DNA of 64,000 nt from Burhinus oedicnemus. Its lineage: Eukaryota; Chordata; Aves; Charadriiformes; Burhinidae. The number at the start of each line of letters is the position of its first letter. The stretch's first letter is position 1. A model generated the notes under the pieces. It was not told the origin of the DNA, searched no databases, and was given only the letters and a program-made list of their open reading frames with translations. Location of the stretch: positions 3,218 through 67,217 of the forward strand of contig VFFE01007079.1 in the NCBI GenBank assembly GCA_008921705.1, given 5' to 3'. A program made the position numbers and the translations under genes. This document shows positions 49,341-62,020 of this stretch, one piece after another.

Positions 49341-49529
49341 CTTTATCTTTCCAATGCATGAAATTAGAAATGAGAAAGGAGATTTTCACCCTAGAGAAAA
49401 CTCAGAATCTCTTTTTGTAGCATACAGTGAAACAAGTTCTGTGGCTACACCATGGGCAAAGAGGAGCTCTTAGGAAAAAATAAAAAAAAAAAATAAAATT
49501 ACTAAGTATTTTCACTAGCTGGGCCTTGT
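49341..49529. other. Short spacer between LTR and CR1
   Basis: Contains a broken A-run near 49484-49498; otherwise nothing recognisable. Confidence 0.4.
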
Positions 49530-49818
49530 CCTAGTCCTGGTGGTAACCAGCAATAAGACACAAGGAAAGGGAATGAAGCTGCATCAGAGGAAGTTGAGAT
49601 TGGACATTAGGAAAAGGTTATTCATGGAGGGGGTGGGTCAGTCACTGGAACAGGCTCCCCAGGGAAGTGGTCATGGCACTGAGCCTGTCAGAGCTCAAGG
49701 ATCATCTGCACGACACTCCTCATCATATGGTTTATTTTAAGGTAGTCCTGTGAGGAGCAGAGAGTTGGACTTGATCCTTATGGGTCCTTTCCAACTTGAG
49801 ATATTCTATGATTCTGTG
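49530..49818 (+). mobile_element. CR1: CR1 LINE 3' fragment
   Basis: It includes the ORF2-tail region ('aagacacaaggaaaggga', 'gagattggacattagg', 'tggaacaggctccccaggga') and a 3' end with 'gagttggacttgatcc', 'tttccaacttgagatattc' and 'gattctgtg'. The 3' UTR differs from the copies at 18008, 18236 and 40603, indicating another subfamily. Confidence 0.92.
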
Positions 49819-52487
49819 CTGCAATTCAAACGATGGATTTTAATATCTGCAGTGTACATAGATTCTCTTCTGGTCCTTGGTCTCATGGAGTCCATGCATA
49901 CAGCAGGGCGTAACGGTGACTAAGTTTACTGTGTGAAGGAACAGACACTGCCCTAGGCTTTCAATGGAGATAACACTGAAAGTACATGTTATACCAAGGG
50001 CAGCAAATGTATAAAGGGCTGGTTGTGGTTTTGTTTCATTTTTCTTCCAGCAAATGACAATTTAATTTAGGAAGGTAAAAAAGAGTATGCAGAAAGTGAA
50101 GAAATTCTTCCTATTGCAGAGCACAAAATCAGGATGCTGTCTTTGTTTTCCCTGTTCATTAACAGTTTCCTGAATTTTTCTTTATGGCAGAAATTTAAAG
50201 AAAGTCTGTTTACTTGATTTCAACTAGATATAAAACTTTGCAAATTATAGTGATTCAAGTATCTCCTGTTCATCAGTTCTTCTGATGGAGACAGACCCTC
50301 CACACTAGTCTGGTACCCCATGGCTGTCAATTGAACCTCTGTTTCAAAGTAGTGGGGTTCCCTGAGATGCGGGCCTCCAATATCATACATCTAATTGCAG
50401 AATCAAGGCCTTGAGGATTTCTGTCCATCTAATGAATTTCCTTGTGATCTTGTTTTCTAAAACAGCAGCATTTTATTTCTCCTTACTTCTTGCCAATAAG
50501 AACTGGGCTGCAGGAAAGTTACTTGTATGACTCTGAAGTACTGAATCGTTCATTTATTCAAAGAAAGAATTAACAGATGTGGTTTCACATGAATTGTTTT
50601 GCTGTTGCAGTAGATAGCAATTTTATTCAGATTTTAAATTGTCTGCAAAAGTTAACAAAAAAAAAAAAGCCAACCAACCAAAAATAAAGTAGGCTTTCTT
50701 CTTAACCTTGAAAGCTAATTTCTCTTTTGTGTTAGATGACTAAGTACCTACCACCAGAATTAAAATCTCTGAGTATGAAACAGCTAAGCATAACGTCTGT
50801 CAAATATGGAAAAGACAAAAAAAAACACAAAAAACACCACACAAAAAAAACAAAACAGCCAAACAAAAAAACCAAAACAGCCAAACAAAAAAAACCCAAC
50901 CAACCCACACTGCTGGAATTTCAGTTGAGACATTAGCCCAGGTCTTAGGAGACTTCTGCAGAATCGGCTTGGTGCAGAGGTATTTGAAAGAATCCATAAA
51001 CCTCTGTAATGTTCCTCTTAGCTTTGCCTTGATAGGGAAAGGCAACACAGAGGAAATTAAACTAGCCTTCTGCTGAGGTCAGAAAGATGCTTTCCCCAAA
51101 GGTCTGTCTCACAGTGGGTTTGCCCTGCTAGAGCCTTTACCTCCCGCTCTAAGAAGGGCTGGGTGAAGGTAGTGAGAGCCGCTCTGGGAAGTGGTGGCCT
51201 CTCTCCAGGGCAGCAGCAGGGTGTAGCACTTTAAAACAAATCCCCTGAGCCTGGAGTAAGGGGGCCCTCAAAGCACATTAAGCAAACAAAGCTTCTGTTT
51301 CACTGGTTCATCTCTTTAAGCTATATGATGATCAGGTTTTAAAAAGCTCTCATGTATGTGTTACGTGTTATGCAAATTGTATAATAAGTAAGAGTTTTCT
51401 TTAATTTTTTTGAGAGTGTATTCAAAGGTAGTCACATTAATGGAGAATTCTGTCCTTACATCTTGTAATTAGTCTGAGTGTTACTGACCGCTTATATTTT
51501 CTACGTTGAGCTACCCTCGTGGTGGTGGTTTGTGTTGAAGGTAGTGGGGCTTGATAGATTTCAGAATGTCATTTTAAAAAAAAAAATGTTTTCCATAGCA
51601 GGTGTGTAGAATTTCTCATGCAGAGTTTAATGCCCAGATCTCACTAAATTTCAACTGCACTGCACATGAACTAGCTTTTATACTGACATTAGGAAAAGAC
51701 CCACACTGGTGTATAAAAATATTTCCACTTCAGTAATGAGTGCAGAGGAAGCTGATTACCTGAGATTTTTAGATCAACTCTGTCTTTAATTGTCATTACT
51801 GTCGATGATGCTTTGGAACTTAACTGTAAGTTTATCACATAACATTTGGTATCAGCTGTAAAATTGTCCAATGTTCAAATGAATGGCAAATTTTGTTATC
51901 CTCCCAAAAGGTTTTAATTAACGTGTTCAGAGGCCAAACAGCTGTGCATGGAAATGATTACTTCAGTTGAAAAATCAAACTTGAGAACTTTTGGTCTCAA
52001 ATATTTAATTTATGTGCCATATCTTCCACTTGTTATAGAAATTCAAATTAATTGAACTAGTAGAACCTGCAGACTCACTTCTGCTGGTACAAACTTGAAA
52101 GCTAGAAATGAAAATGTGCATGGGAGTAATTTTTTTATATTTGTAGAACATCAAATTGCTACACTTTGGTATGAGTGAGTCTCTAAAAGAGAAGATTAAG
52201 CCTGGGACACTGGGGGCTGAGGCTGGAAAAACAGGAATACTTGTAGTACTGCATAACTCTGAGTGTTTGGTTAAAAATAAAGATTGCTTATGTCATTTTT
52301 TTTTTTTCCTGTGATTTCCTAGGAATGTTCTTTCTTGTATCGATAATATCCATGATAGGGCATCTTGTGATCTCATGACGATTTTTTTGTAATTAGGGCT
52401 ACTTTTTTATTAAGGTTGTGTCGATCTCTCACTCAGTTTTTATTTATGACTGAAGCTGACAGGGTTTTGAATACCAATCTTTAGGAA
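49819..52487. other. Non-coding interval
   Basis: No gene or named repeat is seen beyond the A/C-rich tract at 50815-50905. A less AT-rich patch at 51060-51260 has no splice-flanked open frame. Confidence 0.45.
50815..50905 (+). repeat. A/C-rich low-complexity tract with a 22-bp duplication
   Basis: Runs of A broken by single or paired C. A unit beginning 'caaaacagccaaacaaaa' occurs twice in tandem (50851-50872 and 50873-50895). Frames here (lysine, threonine and asparagine on plus, phenylalanine and leucine on minus) are compositional artefacts. Confidence 0.9.
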
Positions 52488-52741
52488 CTTTTTTGTTTCG
52501 TGTGGTTTTTTGTTTTGGATGTTTTGGTTTTTTTTGGGGGTGGGGGTCCTTTTGTTGTGTGTGGGTTTTTCGTTTGTTTGTTTTCCAAATCCCAGTCAGT
52601 ACATTCTCCGGCCACCCTCAAAAATGCACTGTGCGTGTGTGTGTGTTAGGGACCTGTTTTTTGTTTAGAGGTTTTGGGTTTGGGGGGGGGTGTTGGGTTT
52701 TTTTGTTTGTTTTTTGGGGGGGTTGTGTGGTTTTTTTGGTG
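52488..52741 (+). repeat. G/T-rich strand-asymmetric tract with G-quadruplex potential
   Basis: About 250 bp made mainly of T-runs and G-runs, with a short (GT)n at about 52632-52647 and a G3-TTT-G9-TGTT-G3 block at 52676-52697. Nearly all G lies on one strand. The 95-codon frame across it is low-complexity and not a gene. Confidence 0.85.
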
Positions 52742-53860
52742 ACAGTCCCACAATATGTAATTCTGGCAGCATGCAGGTAAATTTTCAAAGCACAGCATCC
52801 TCTTCTGCCTCTATTGTGAACTGTAGCAGGCTGGGGTGTCCTAGGAGCCCTGGCAACTGTTGAATTAAACTGCTTTAATTTTTTTTACTTTACTGAGTGA
52901 ATAGGTTTGGAAATTGGAAGTAGCCTTGAAAACTGAGTGGAGAAATGCAGTATTCTCTGCCCACCAAAGGAGGTAGAGGTGCCCAAGACCGGGGGATTGA
53001 CCATCCTTTTAGCACCTGTCTTGTTGCAAAGGCTGGATCCTGCTAGGGTGTGATGGTGGGTGTAGGTAGTGAAATAGTCATGGGGACCCTTTACCCTGTG
53101 CTTTTCATCCTCTCTGTGTCTATCTCACCTCTTTCTCTTCCTTTCCTGAAACGAATTCCTGAAATATATCTGAAAAGCTGTGTGTGTTACCTCTGTAAAT
53201 TAAAAAATAATAGATGGCCCATTTTAAAAGCCTCATTCCTGGCAGACACATCTCATCTGTCATAGTAATCTAATTCAGAGGTACAGTAGGTTTCCAGCCA
53301 TTAGCAGATGTTGTAGGTTACGTTTCATTCACTAACCTTGGAAAAAATGCCCTGCACATATTTTGACAAAGGAGAACAGTGCTTCTTGAGAAGAGGCTTG
53401 CCATGCTATAGTATTCTTTCTTTAAAATGTTTTCCAAAAAGGAAGAGATGTAGGAGACCTTCATATAGTGGAAGGGCAAGAAAGCAAATGTTCAGACCAT
53501 GTTCACTTTCCAATATGCGAGAGCAGCTTCCCAAATTAAAACAAAAATGAAATCAGAACAGAACTCCACTGGCAATAATATATAACTATTTTTGTGCCAC
53601 TGTCTTTCAGTTGAATTTTAGGTTGCGTTTTTTTTTCTTGCCTGTTGCATTCCCCTGCAACTGATACAGCACTGGTCAATATCTCAGAGATAGAATAGAA
53701 ATCAAATTCATGGGGGTATCCTCTCCACATCTTCCTCTCCTCTGTCTTGTGTAGCTCTAACATGGTCCCTAGAAGATGGAGGGGAGGATTTCCCTTCAGT
53801 ATCCTTGAATTCAGGAAGTAATGATGGGGATTACCACTGCATTCAAGAAACAGCTAAATG
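52742..53860. other. Non-coding interval
   Basis: Nothing recognisable as gene or repeat. Confidence 0.45.
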
Positions 53861-54007
53861 ATTGAAGCCCCATTCCTGGAAGTGTTCAAGGCCAGGTTGG
53901 ATGAGGCTTTGAGCAATCAGGTCTAGTGGGGGGTGTCCTTGCCCATAGCAGGGGGGTTGGAACTAAATGTATCTTTAAGGTCCCTTCCAACCTTCCATTC
54001 TATGATA
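53861..54007 (+). mobile_element. CR1: CR1 LINE 3' fragment
   Basis: A short 3' end with 'ggaagtgttcaaggccaggt', 'tggatgaggctttgagcaa', 'gtgtccttgcccatagcag', 'ggttggaacta' and 'aaggtcccttccaacc', closing in 'cattctatgataat'. It belongs to the subfamily with 'gtgttcaaggccagg', distinct from the other copies here. Confidence 0.93.
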
Positions 54008-57000
54008 ATACCCATGAGTCTGAAGGCAAACTGTCAGTCAAGAGAAGTGTCAGTCTTGCTCTTCTGCACTGTGTAGCTAAGGGCAGCAGCAGTCATGGAG
54101 GGAACTTGGCAAGCATACAGCTCTGACAGCTCTCTTCAAGCTTGTGGAAAGAACTGCCATGCCACAGTGTAAAGGTGTCCTCACTTGCAGCGTAGTTATC
54201 TATACTTGGAGCTGCCAGGATTCCCTGTACCAATGCCCTAATTTGCATAAGGTCACAAACCTTAGGCCACACAGAGGTGAGATAAGAATAAACCACTGCA
54301 AATTGTAGCATATGTAGCTCTGCAAAGCTGTTGGGAATTACTAGAGGGCATGCTATGTTGTTGGGAGTCCCAGAGGAGACTCACTAATGTATCAGAATCC
54401 ATTACATGTAAGCAATATTTCTAAACACTTGCAGCAGAAATCTCAACTCAGCAATAACTGAGAATTATGACTCTCAGGGTGGAAAGCAAAATGTTCTGTT
54501 GTTATGGTAGGAAGTAATGGATGTCATCTCAACTAACTATTACACTCCATGATCCAGCTCTTCAGTGCCTGGGTCACCTCAGCACAGAAGAGAAGCAAGC
54601 CCTCTGTGGCTGGCTGATGCTCTCACAGAAGGGGCTCCGGCCCGTGCTTCCCTTGCTAGCCCAGGGACACCATCTGTGGAGCACCTGCAGGAGAGCTGGG
54701 GGCATTCTGCTCTCTTTGGTCTCCCTGCCCTCATGAAGCACACACTCGAGCTCTAGCTTTGCAGACTGAATGGTCCGGGCTTGGTCTTAGGACTTCACAG
54801 TGATGTGAAGGCTGACTAGAAAATGGTGTTTGTGTAAAATTACATGTTGTGCTGCTTCATCAGGATTATAGTTAATGCACGATATTTAGATAAGAATTAT
54901 GCGATAAGGTACTTATCAGAACAGACTGAATGTTCAGATATCCAGGTTTCTAAAGGTTTATTGATCAGCCAATATAATGCATCTAAAGTATCCTAATTTA
55001 AATAAAAAAATTAGCCTCATACTTTCCTATATTTGCAGAATTTAAGGTATAAATCAAAAATACGCTTCTAAAAAATAGGATTTTCAAACCCAGGGAAAGC
55101 CATGTGAGTGAGAATCGATTTGATTTTGATTGTCTGGCAGGTTGAATAGTAACTAACAACTACCTATTTCTGAAAGAGGTGGGACAAAAATACTGGAAGA
55201 GACTTGTCATTATCCTCAGGTTTGTATGAGTGACTGCACTGAGCTACTCTTCCTACAGAAGATAAAAGGCTGTTGTTCAAGGTGTTCATTTGAACATTAA
55301 AAAAAGGAAAAAAAGATTGAAAGTGGAAAAACAATAAAATCACCATATTTTACAATGAAAATGACTGGGTGAGATCCAGTGAGCAGATCACAACAGAACA
55401 ATTTAAGAGCCACAGATAGCTTGGTAAGTAGTCACCACAGTAAAAAGCAACAAACTACTCCTGGGGTATTCAGTTTTCTGTCCAACTTCTCAAATTTGAA
55501 ACTGAGATAGACCAGTGATTAATGCAGAAGAAAACCATATATGAGCCCAAAATGTCTTTTTTCTCCCTTTTTTACTGAAAGTTGACTGACAGCATCCAAA
55601 ATCTACTGTACATATTAGATACGGATGGTGTCAGGTTTCCTATGGAATCAATACGTTCAGTACTTTTTTTAATTAATATTTATTTTCTGAGGTTATTCAG
55701 AAGCAAAGACCTATTTTTGAGTGAGTAAAATTTCTGCTAAACAGAGGAAATACTAGCTTTTCATTTCTCCATTTCATCTACAGGAAAGCTTACTATGGCA
55801 GTAGCCCAATTCAAGTAATAAGAAATTTTAAGGTGGTCTATATTTGAGATTATATCAAGTTTAAAATTAGAGTTTAGACAGTTTCCAAAGATCTGAATTT
55901 TTTTTTAAATAAAGTTTTAAGAAGAAATCTGTGCTCAAGCCCTCAAATGTACAGAGTATCTTAAGAGTTACTTTTTGTAGAAGGATAGTCTTTGTTATCT
56001 AGGTAGGCTTCTGTCCCCAATAATAGGAAGTAGGCAAATATCCTATATGTTACAGGATTAGGCCTTTCAAATTATAGGTAGTTTCAGCCTCACCTGTAAG
56101 GTTGAGAATTGTAAGTTGCTTCCTTTAAGGCTTATCCATTGATAGTCCTACCCTTTATAGTTTTCTTTGCAGTACTCTTAGAAAAAAATAAAAAAATCTA
56201 CAGAACTTCAGAAGAAACTTGAATTGTCCAGCAGCCTCGGCCCTGCTGGATGACAGCAGTTAACGAAATCAGATGGCTGCCTGCTTCCTGAGAGTGCCGG
56301 GGTCCCTGTGCTCTCTGCAAAACCCACATCCGCAGCCTGACAGGTAGCAAGTGATCATTTCAGCTGGGTACAGTCAATAGGTTTCTTCTGAATGATCTCA
56401 TCTCATCTGTGCCTTTGTGAAAGGGCTCAAACATGTGCTCTTACAACAGCTTCATGCTTCAGTACCAGCATCTGGATATGTTTGGATATAACAACAGTGA
56501 TGAGACTTGCTGATTCCATGGTATCGCTCCTGTTAGGGATCTTACAATAACAGTTTTAAAGTAAATTGGCATGGAAGCAGTGAGACATAAGATTTAGCTT
56601 AGCCTGCCCAACCTGTAATAATCATCATCATATGTCTGTTAAACAATGTTAAGCACATTCTATTTAAAAAGCAATAATGTTTACTCCTGATAATGTCCAC
56701 TTTTATTGGAAACTGTGAAGATTGACATATAACATGCTTGTTTGGCTGAATAGCATTTTCCCCAGGTTTACTGCAGTTTAAGATAGACTATATTTACATT
56801 TCAGAGCATGTGCCTTTATTATTAGTTACGATAAGAAGTACATTGTGGATGCAGTCAGTATAAGGATTACAATTTCTCACTGCTGTGAGAAAGTTTGTAA
56901 TTACTGTTATTCCTCCTTAACCTGGTATTTCTCTTGATCGACAGAATGCTGCTGCGGATACCAAAATAGCTCATAGCCAGACAAGATCCTCCAAGATTAA

Positions 57001-57087
57001 TGATGAAAACATACTCTGAAAGCACAAGCACTGGGGCAAGTGCTGTCAGCAATATAGGGACAGGTGTCAGTATTTCCACAGTTATAT
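54008..57087. other. Non-coding interval with GC-richer islands
   Basis: Two patches depart from the AT-rich background: 54560-54760 (CpGs near 54640) and 56225-56345 (four CpGs). Neither offers a splice-flanked open frame on the strands and frames I checked. The remainder is AT-rich with no named repeat. Confidence 0.45.
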
Positions 57088-57697
57088 ATTCTCAAGGCTG
57101 AGCAAACCCGTTTCTCTCAGCTACTCATCATATATTCTGTGCTTCAGGCCCCTGATCATCATGGTTGTGCTGCATTCGTTCCATTGTGTCAAAGCGTTTC
57201 TTGTACTGAGAAGTCCAACTCTGGACAAAATATTCCCGAGGTAGTCTCACAGGTGCCAGAGGGTAATAACCCTCAACATATCAGCCACTACACCCGTTTT
57301 GGTATCATCTGCAAACTTGCAGAGGATGTTCTTTTGCTCACCATCCAGGTTGTTAATAAAAACCTTGAGAAATATTGGGGCCAGTGATGAAGTATCAGTT
57401 CCTGAGAGGTGCTACTAGCAACTGGCCACCAGCTGGGCTTTGGCTTTTCCCTGTCATTTTTCTTGTTTCTTTTCTTGTGGCTAGAAACAACTTTGAGGAG
57501 GACTTGCTCCCTAATTTTCCCACAGACTGAGGTTCCCTAGAACCTTCTTCTTGCTTTTCTTGAAGATGGGTTATGCACCTTTCTCCAGTCTTCAGAAAAG
57601 TCCCTGAGCACCATGACCTATCAAAGTCAGCTTCCTCAGGACCTTCAGCTGCATCACATCTGATTGCATGGACTTGTATATCGTTCAGTCCTGCCAA
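57088..57697 (-). mobile_element. CR1: Old CR1 LINE fragment retaining part of ORF2, minus strand, internally deleted
   Basis: Read on the plus strand it opens with reversed ORF2-tail sequence ('ctcaaggctgagcaaaccc', 'cccctgatcatcatggttg', 'cttgtactgagaagtccaa', 'atcatctgcaaacttgcag'). It ends with the region just upstream of the reverse transcriptase core ('cttcttgcttttcttgaag', 'accatgacctatcaaag', 'catggacttgtat'). Compared with a full CR1, most of the catalytic reverse transcriptase between about 57440 and 57480 is missing, and there is a second gap near 57290. A minus-strand frame (57395-57697) still reads FDRSWCSG...LQEKQEEGSREPQS, a decayed copy of the ORF2 pre-catalytic segment. Much older than the other CR1 pieces. 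Confidence 0.85.
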
Positions 57698-58678
57698 TAA
57701 CCTTCATAATTATAGAAACACAAGAGCTATAGCTGATCCCAAAACATTGTTGGAGTTTCTGCTGCTGCAAATTGGATTTTTTTTTTTTCTTAAATCAGTT
57801 GTGCTACTTCAGCTTATACCAACTGATGCTTTGGCAGATGGTTCAGCATCCTGTAAGACCAAAAAAGAATATTGGGAATATGTCTTTACTGATACCATTT
57901 GCATTATATTTAATGTCTAGAAAACAATTTTCTGTTGCCAGTATGCTCTGGTAAAGGTCAGGGTTTGTTTATTCAAATCCTGTCATGCTTTTGCTGATAG
58001 AAAGGTGTGTATGACTACTTTTTGTAATGGATAAGATAAATAAAAATTACTGTGTGGCTAACTGACAGACATGAGAAATCTAGCTCTTCTGAATTCTTGA
58101 TCAATGCCTTTTCATAGGAAATATTTTCTGCTTGTTTTGAATGGAAGTCTGACTAGCCCAGAGAGCTGGTAATGAAATTCCAAAACTTTTTTCCTTAAAT
58201 CACTGCTTACAGACCAGACCGGCAAAGCAGTAACCATATGGTTTTACTCTCTAAAGACTGATTGATGGCCTATGTGAAATAAGTTTGTGCTCTCAGTGTA
58301 GTTACTAGTGGAAGAGATTCATGTCATAAAAACTAGCACCATAGTAGTACTGTCCCTACAGAAATTTCAGCAAGAAACTGAGAACTGACAGAGTTTGGAA
58401 ATTAACTACCTTTCTGCACCTAGAAGATCTTCTGTCAAAACATAAAATGGTGGAAAGGCATCAGTGGCACCTTAGTGAGCATTGCTGTATTTAAAACAGG
58501 ATAACCAGCAGAATATTTTTTACTCTTTCTTCTGTTCTTAAAAACCGTGTTAGCGATGATAAATTCATCCAAATTACAATATCAAAGGGAGAAGATTGCA
58601 CTGGATGAAAAGGAAGTTAATGAACAAACGCCTGTATTCATTGCACGTGTTATTTTTAGAGCTGAGTAGGGGGGTGGC

Positions 58679-58700
58679 TGTGTGTGTGTGTGTGTGTGTG
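58679..58700. repeat. (TG)11 microsatellite
   Basis: Eleven perfect dinucleotide units, preceded by a short G-run and followed by 'cg'. Confidence 0.97.
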
Positions 58701-61700
58701 CGTTTCAGGGGATTTTTTTCTTAATTCCTATTATTATCAGTAGACAGAAAATTAGGTAGAAAAGATGAGGTGTATTATCCCTGTAACGCTGCCCAATATC
58801 CATCCTATATCCCAAAAGGCTGCATCACTGCACACAAGCTTCTAGTCTTTTCATGACTGTTGCAGCTGACTTCAGACAAAAATGTCTATATTCAAGTCCA
58901 TTTTGTGCATTGATGACAGGTCCACGTTACACTGCTGTTGCAATAGAATGTGATTCATTGCTGTGCCTTTTGGATATTAAAAATGTACTGCTGTAAAAAG
59001 GGGAAATAGTCTTGAATACTCCCTCTCTGTTGCAAGCCCTAATGTACCATATGTTAAATGATGCTGCATTTTAAGTTAATAATGAGATACAGCATAATAA
59101 GTTCAAAGCCATGATGATCAAACTAAACATATAGTGTGGCTGCCACTCCTACTAGATGCAGACCTCCTACTATTGCTGATGTTGTTACCGAGGCAGAAAT
59201 ATTTTTTTTCCAGGAGATATTGCTGATGTGCTGTAAAAAATCCTTCATGCAGGCCCAGGACAGTAGGTATCAAATAATCTGGAAATGCCTTCAATGGTAA
59301 TTAACATTCTCATCAATAAACTGGAAACGAGGTGAAACACCAGGCTAATGAAGTTCAATAACTTGTTGAGGGGAGTCTCATAAACATTTCTGGGAAACAA
59401 TGTAATTTAATGGGGGGAATGGATAATAAGGTAAAAAGAATTCTAGGAAAAACCTAAAAGTTAGAGTAAGAGAGGTATGCCAAGAACATATTGGTGGAGA
59501 GACCTGATTTTTTCCCCCCTTTTTTATAATCATAACCTCTTCACTGAAATAGAAAGTGGTCTGACATTGCTTCTTTGATCACTGCTGCATGTCTCTTTGT
59601 TACATCCCCTGTCTTCAGGGGGTAAATGCAAAAAGAAACAATGCGAGGTCGAAGAAGGGAAATGGAAAGTGTTTATCTGAACAGCATTATGTCAGTTTTA
59701 TTTGACTGTTTGACAGTTGGCCACCTTATTAGAATAACTTTGATTCAGCAAAGCCTTAATGCTATTAAATATTTACCATGGATATTTTAAAGCAGTTGGG
59801 CTCCGTCAGTGCTGTCTGACAGGGAATAAATACAGTGTGGAGAGCACCCTTCTTCACAGAGCAATTTCCTTAGGAAGGACTTCACTGCTTGCTGCACGTG
59901 TTCAGTCAGGTGTCTTTTCACTGGATGTTTCTGATTTTATTCATGTTAGTGCATTAGACCCAAAGCTTTCTCTGTAACCTCTTCAGCCAGAGAGCACAGA
60001 GTATTGTAAGGATGACATAAAAGCAAGAAACAGGAAAACCCATACAAATTCCGTGTGGACTTATAGGTAAATAAATTATATTTCTTATGTAAGTAAGAAT
60101 TACCCCTCATTTAGGATTCTCTAATTAAAGAGTTGAAGGACAAGACAGTTACAGTGATTTGCGTTAAAAATAAACAGAAATTGCTTCTAAATTACCAGAA
60201 TGTTTAGGGATTTGACCAAATTCAAAATGGTTGTGGGATAATGTTTGACTAAGCTAAGCAATGAAAAAAAGTCTACAACTTTCTTAGCTATATATAACAT
60301 TAACATTTATTTTTTAAATGTATTTTATTTTCAATAGAACTGACATGTATATATATCAGTTGCTGACAGTTTTTATATACTTTCCTTTAAGTCAAAGTCA
60401 ACATTCACAATCAGATTCCCTTTAGTTCTCTAAAGTTTCTGTCTGTAAATACATTGCTTTAAATCTGAGGTAGATAGAGGTGGTAGGTAGGTACTAAAGA
60501 TAAATTTAACTGCAAATTTTTCAAGTCCAGCACACGGTCTGGAACTGGTGCTTCTCACATGTGCCTGTGTACATATGCATTCTCCCAAAATGCCAAGTGA
60601 CATTTCACTGTTTGAAATCTTGGAGTCCTTCAGATTAGAAGTGCCTTTCAGATGGAGATGCTTTTCCATGCTGTTCATTGCTAAAATACAGTGTTGTGAA
60701 TTGTCATATTTGGTTATGCTACATTACTTTGTGTCAGGAAAGCAGGTTGTCGGAGCAGTAGAGTTGATGAATGATGAGCAGCCCTGCTACCCTTGAAATG
60801 ACATTAGTATCTGCATGTGTGATGAATAATTAGTAGGTTAAGTACCTGCATGATAGTGGTTCAGTAGAGGTATTTTCTTTGAATTCCTTGCTGTGTTTCT
60901 GTCCCCTGTATCTCACAGTTTGGAATTTTAAAGATACTTCCTATTCTGTTTTCATATACTCTATTAGTCATTGCCTTATTCAAATATATCTTATAATAGT
61001 GCATAAAACAGTGTAACAAAAAGCACGGATGTATACTCATAAGTGATTGTGTTGGAAAATTAATATTCATTAGCTTGAGCCACAGCTGTTTCATTGTTGT
61101 TGTCATCCCTTGCCAATTCCAAAATAAAACATCAAGAGGGAGAATATATGTTTCTGTCAGTTCTGAAGGCTCAGATGTTTAAAAAATGCATTAAGGCATC
61201 AGTGCTCAATGGCTTTCAATTGTCTGTGTACCACATTCAACATATATCCACTGTTTTTCTCACATTCACCCACAACTAGGGTGTTTTAGGGGAATTCATG
61301 CACATGCCTGTTTATGTTGTTAGAAATAAGATGTTTCCAGAAAGTTTCCTAATGTTTGTTATGTTTATTTGCCCTCCTGATAGGGCTACAGGCAACTTCT
61401 GCCTTTTGCTTAGTTCTGTCTAATCTTGTTGCATCATGAATGTCAGATATTTTGTATAATATGCCCTAAAACCGTTAGCTGGTGATATCTCATTTTTAAA
61501 TTCCAGAATACATGTTTAAGATGCAAGAACCTAATTGCATATCTGTTTTGATTTTAATTCACTGATTGCTATAATTTCATCAGGTTAACAGGGCAGCATA
61601 GTACCCTTTTCTCTGCTTACTGTAAATAGTAACATTATATGCCGTTTTCCTAACTTTTCTGAATCTATAGGTAGAGCAAGAGCTAAAATGAGGGTATCTT

Positions 61701-61999
61701 TCACTTTTTCTTGCTTTTGAACTATCTAATGGTTTTGCCTGCAAATCTAAGGAGGAGTTTACTGCTAACTCCTTTCTGGGAGAACTCTCTCCAAAGCCGC
61801 AGATGCTGATGCTCTGTTGATGCACTTTACATCTGACTAGGACAGCCGCAGTAGGCCTTGCTGATTCAGCTTCCATAGCTTATCTCAAGGCATCTATCTT
61901 TTCCCTTGAGACAGCTCACTCTCCCATTTATATTGATCAATTGACTCTATGAAGATAGACTGAACTTTACCATTTTTTTTCCAGATATGCTTGCCTTTC

Positions 62000-62020
62000 A
62001 AAACAAACAAACAAACAAAA
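62000..62020. repeat. (AAAC)n microsatellite, about four units
   Basis: Perfect AAAC-type tetranucleotide units directly after a T-run and acceptor-like 'ttttttttccag' at about 61971-61984. Confidence 0.9.

Noticed and set aside
52493..52780. 95-codon frame rich in Phe, Gly, Val and Trp
   Set aside because: Artefact of the G/T-rich tract.
18008..57697. Apparent strand bias of CR1 fragments (six plus, two minus)
   Set aside because: With eight elements this is not significant and gives no reliable clue to transcription direction.
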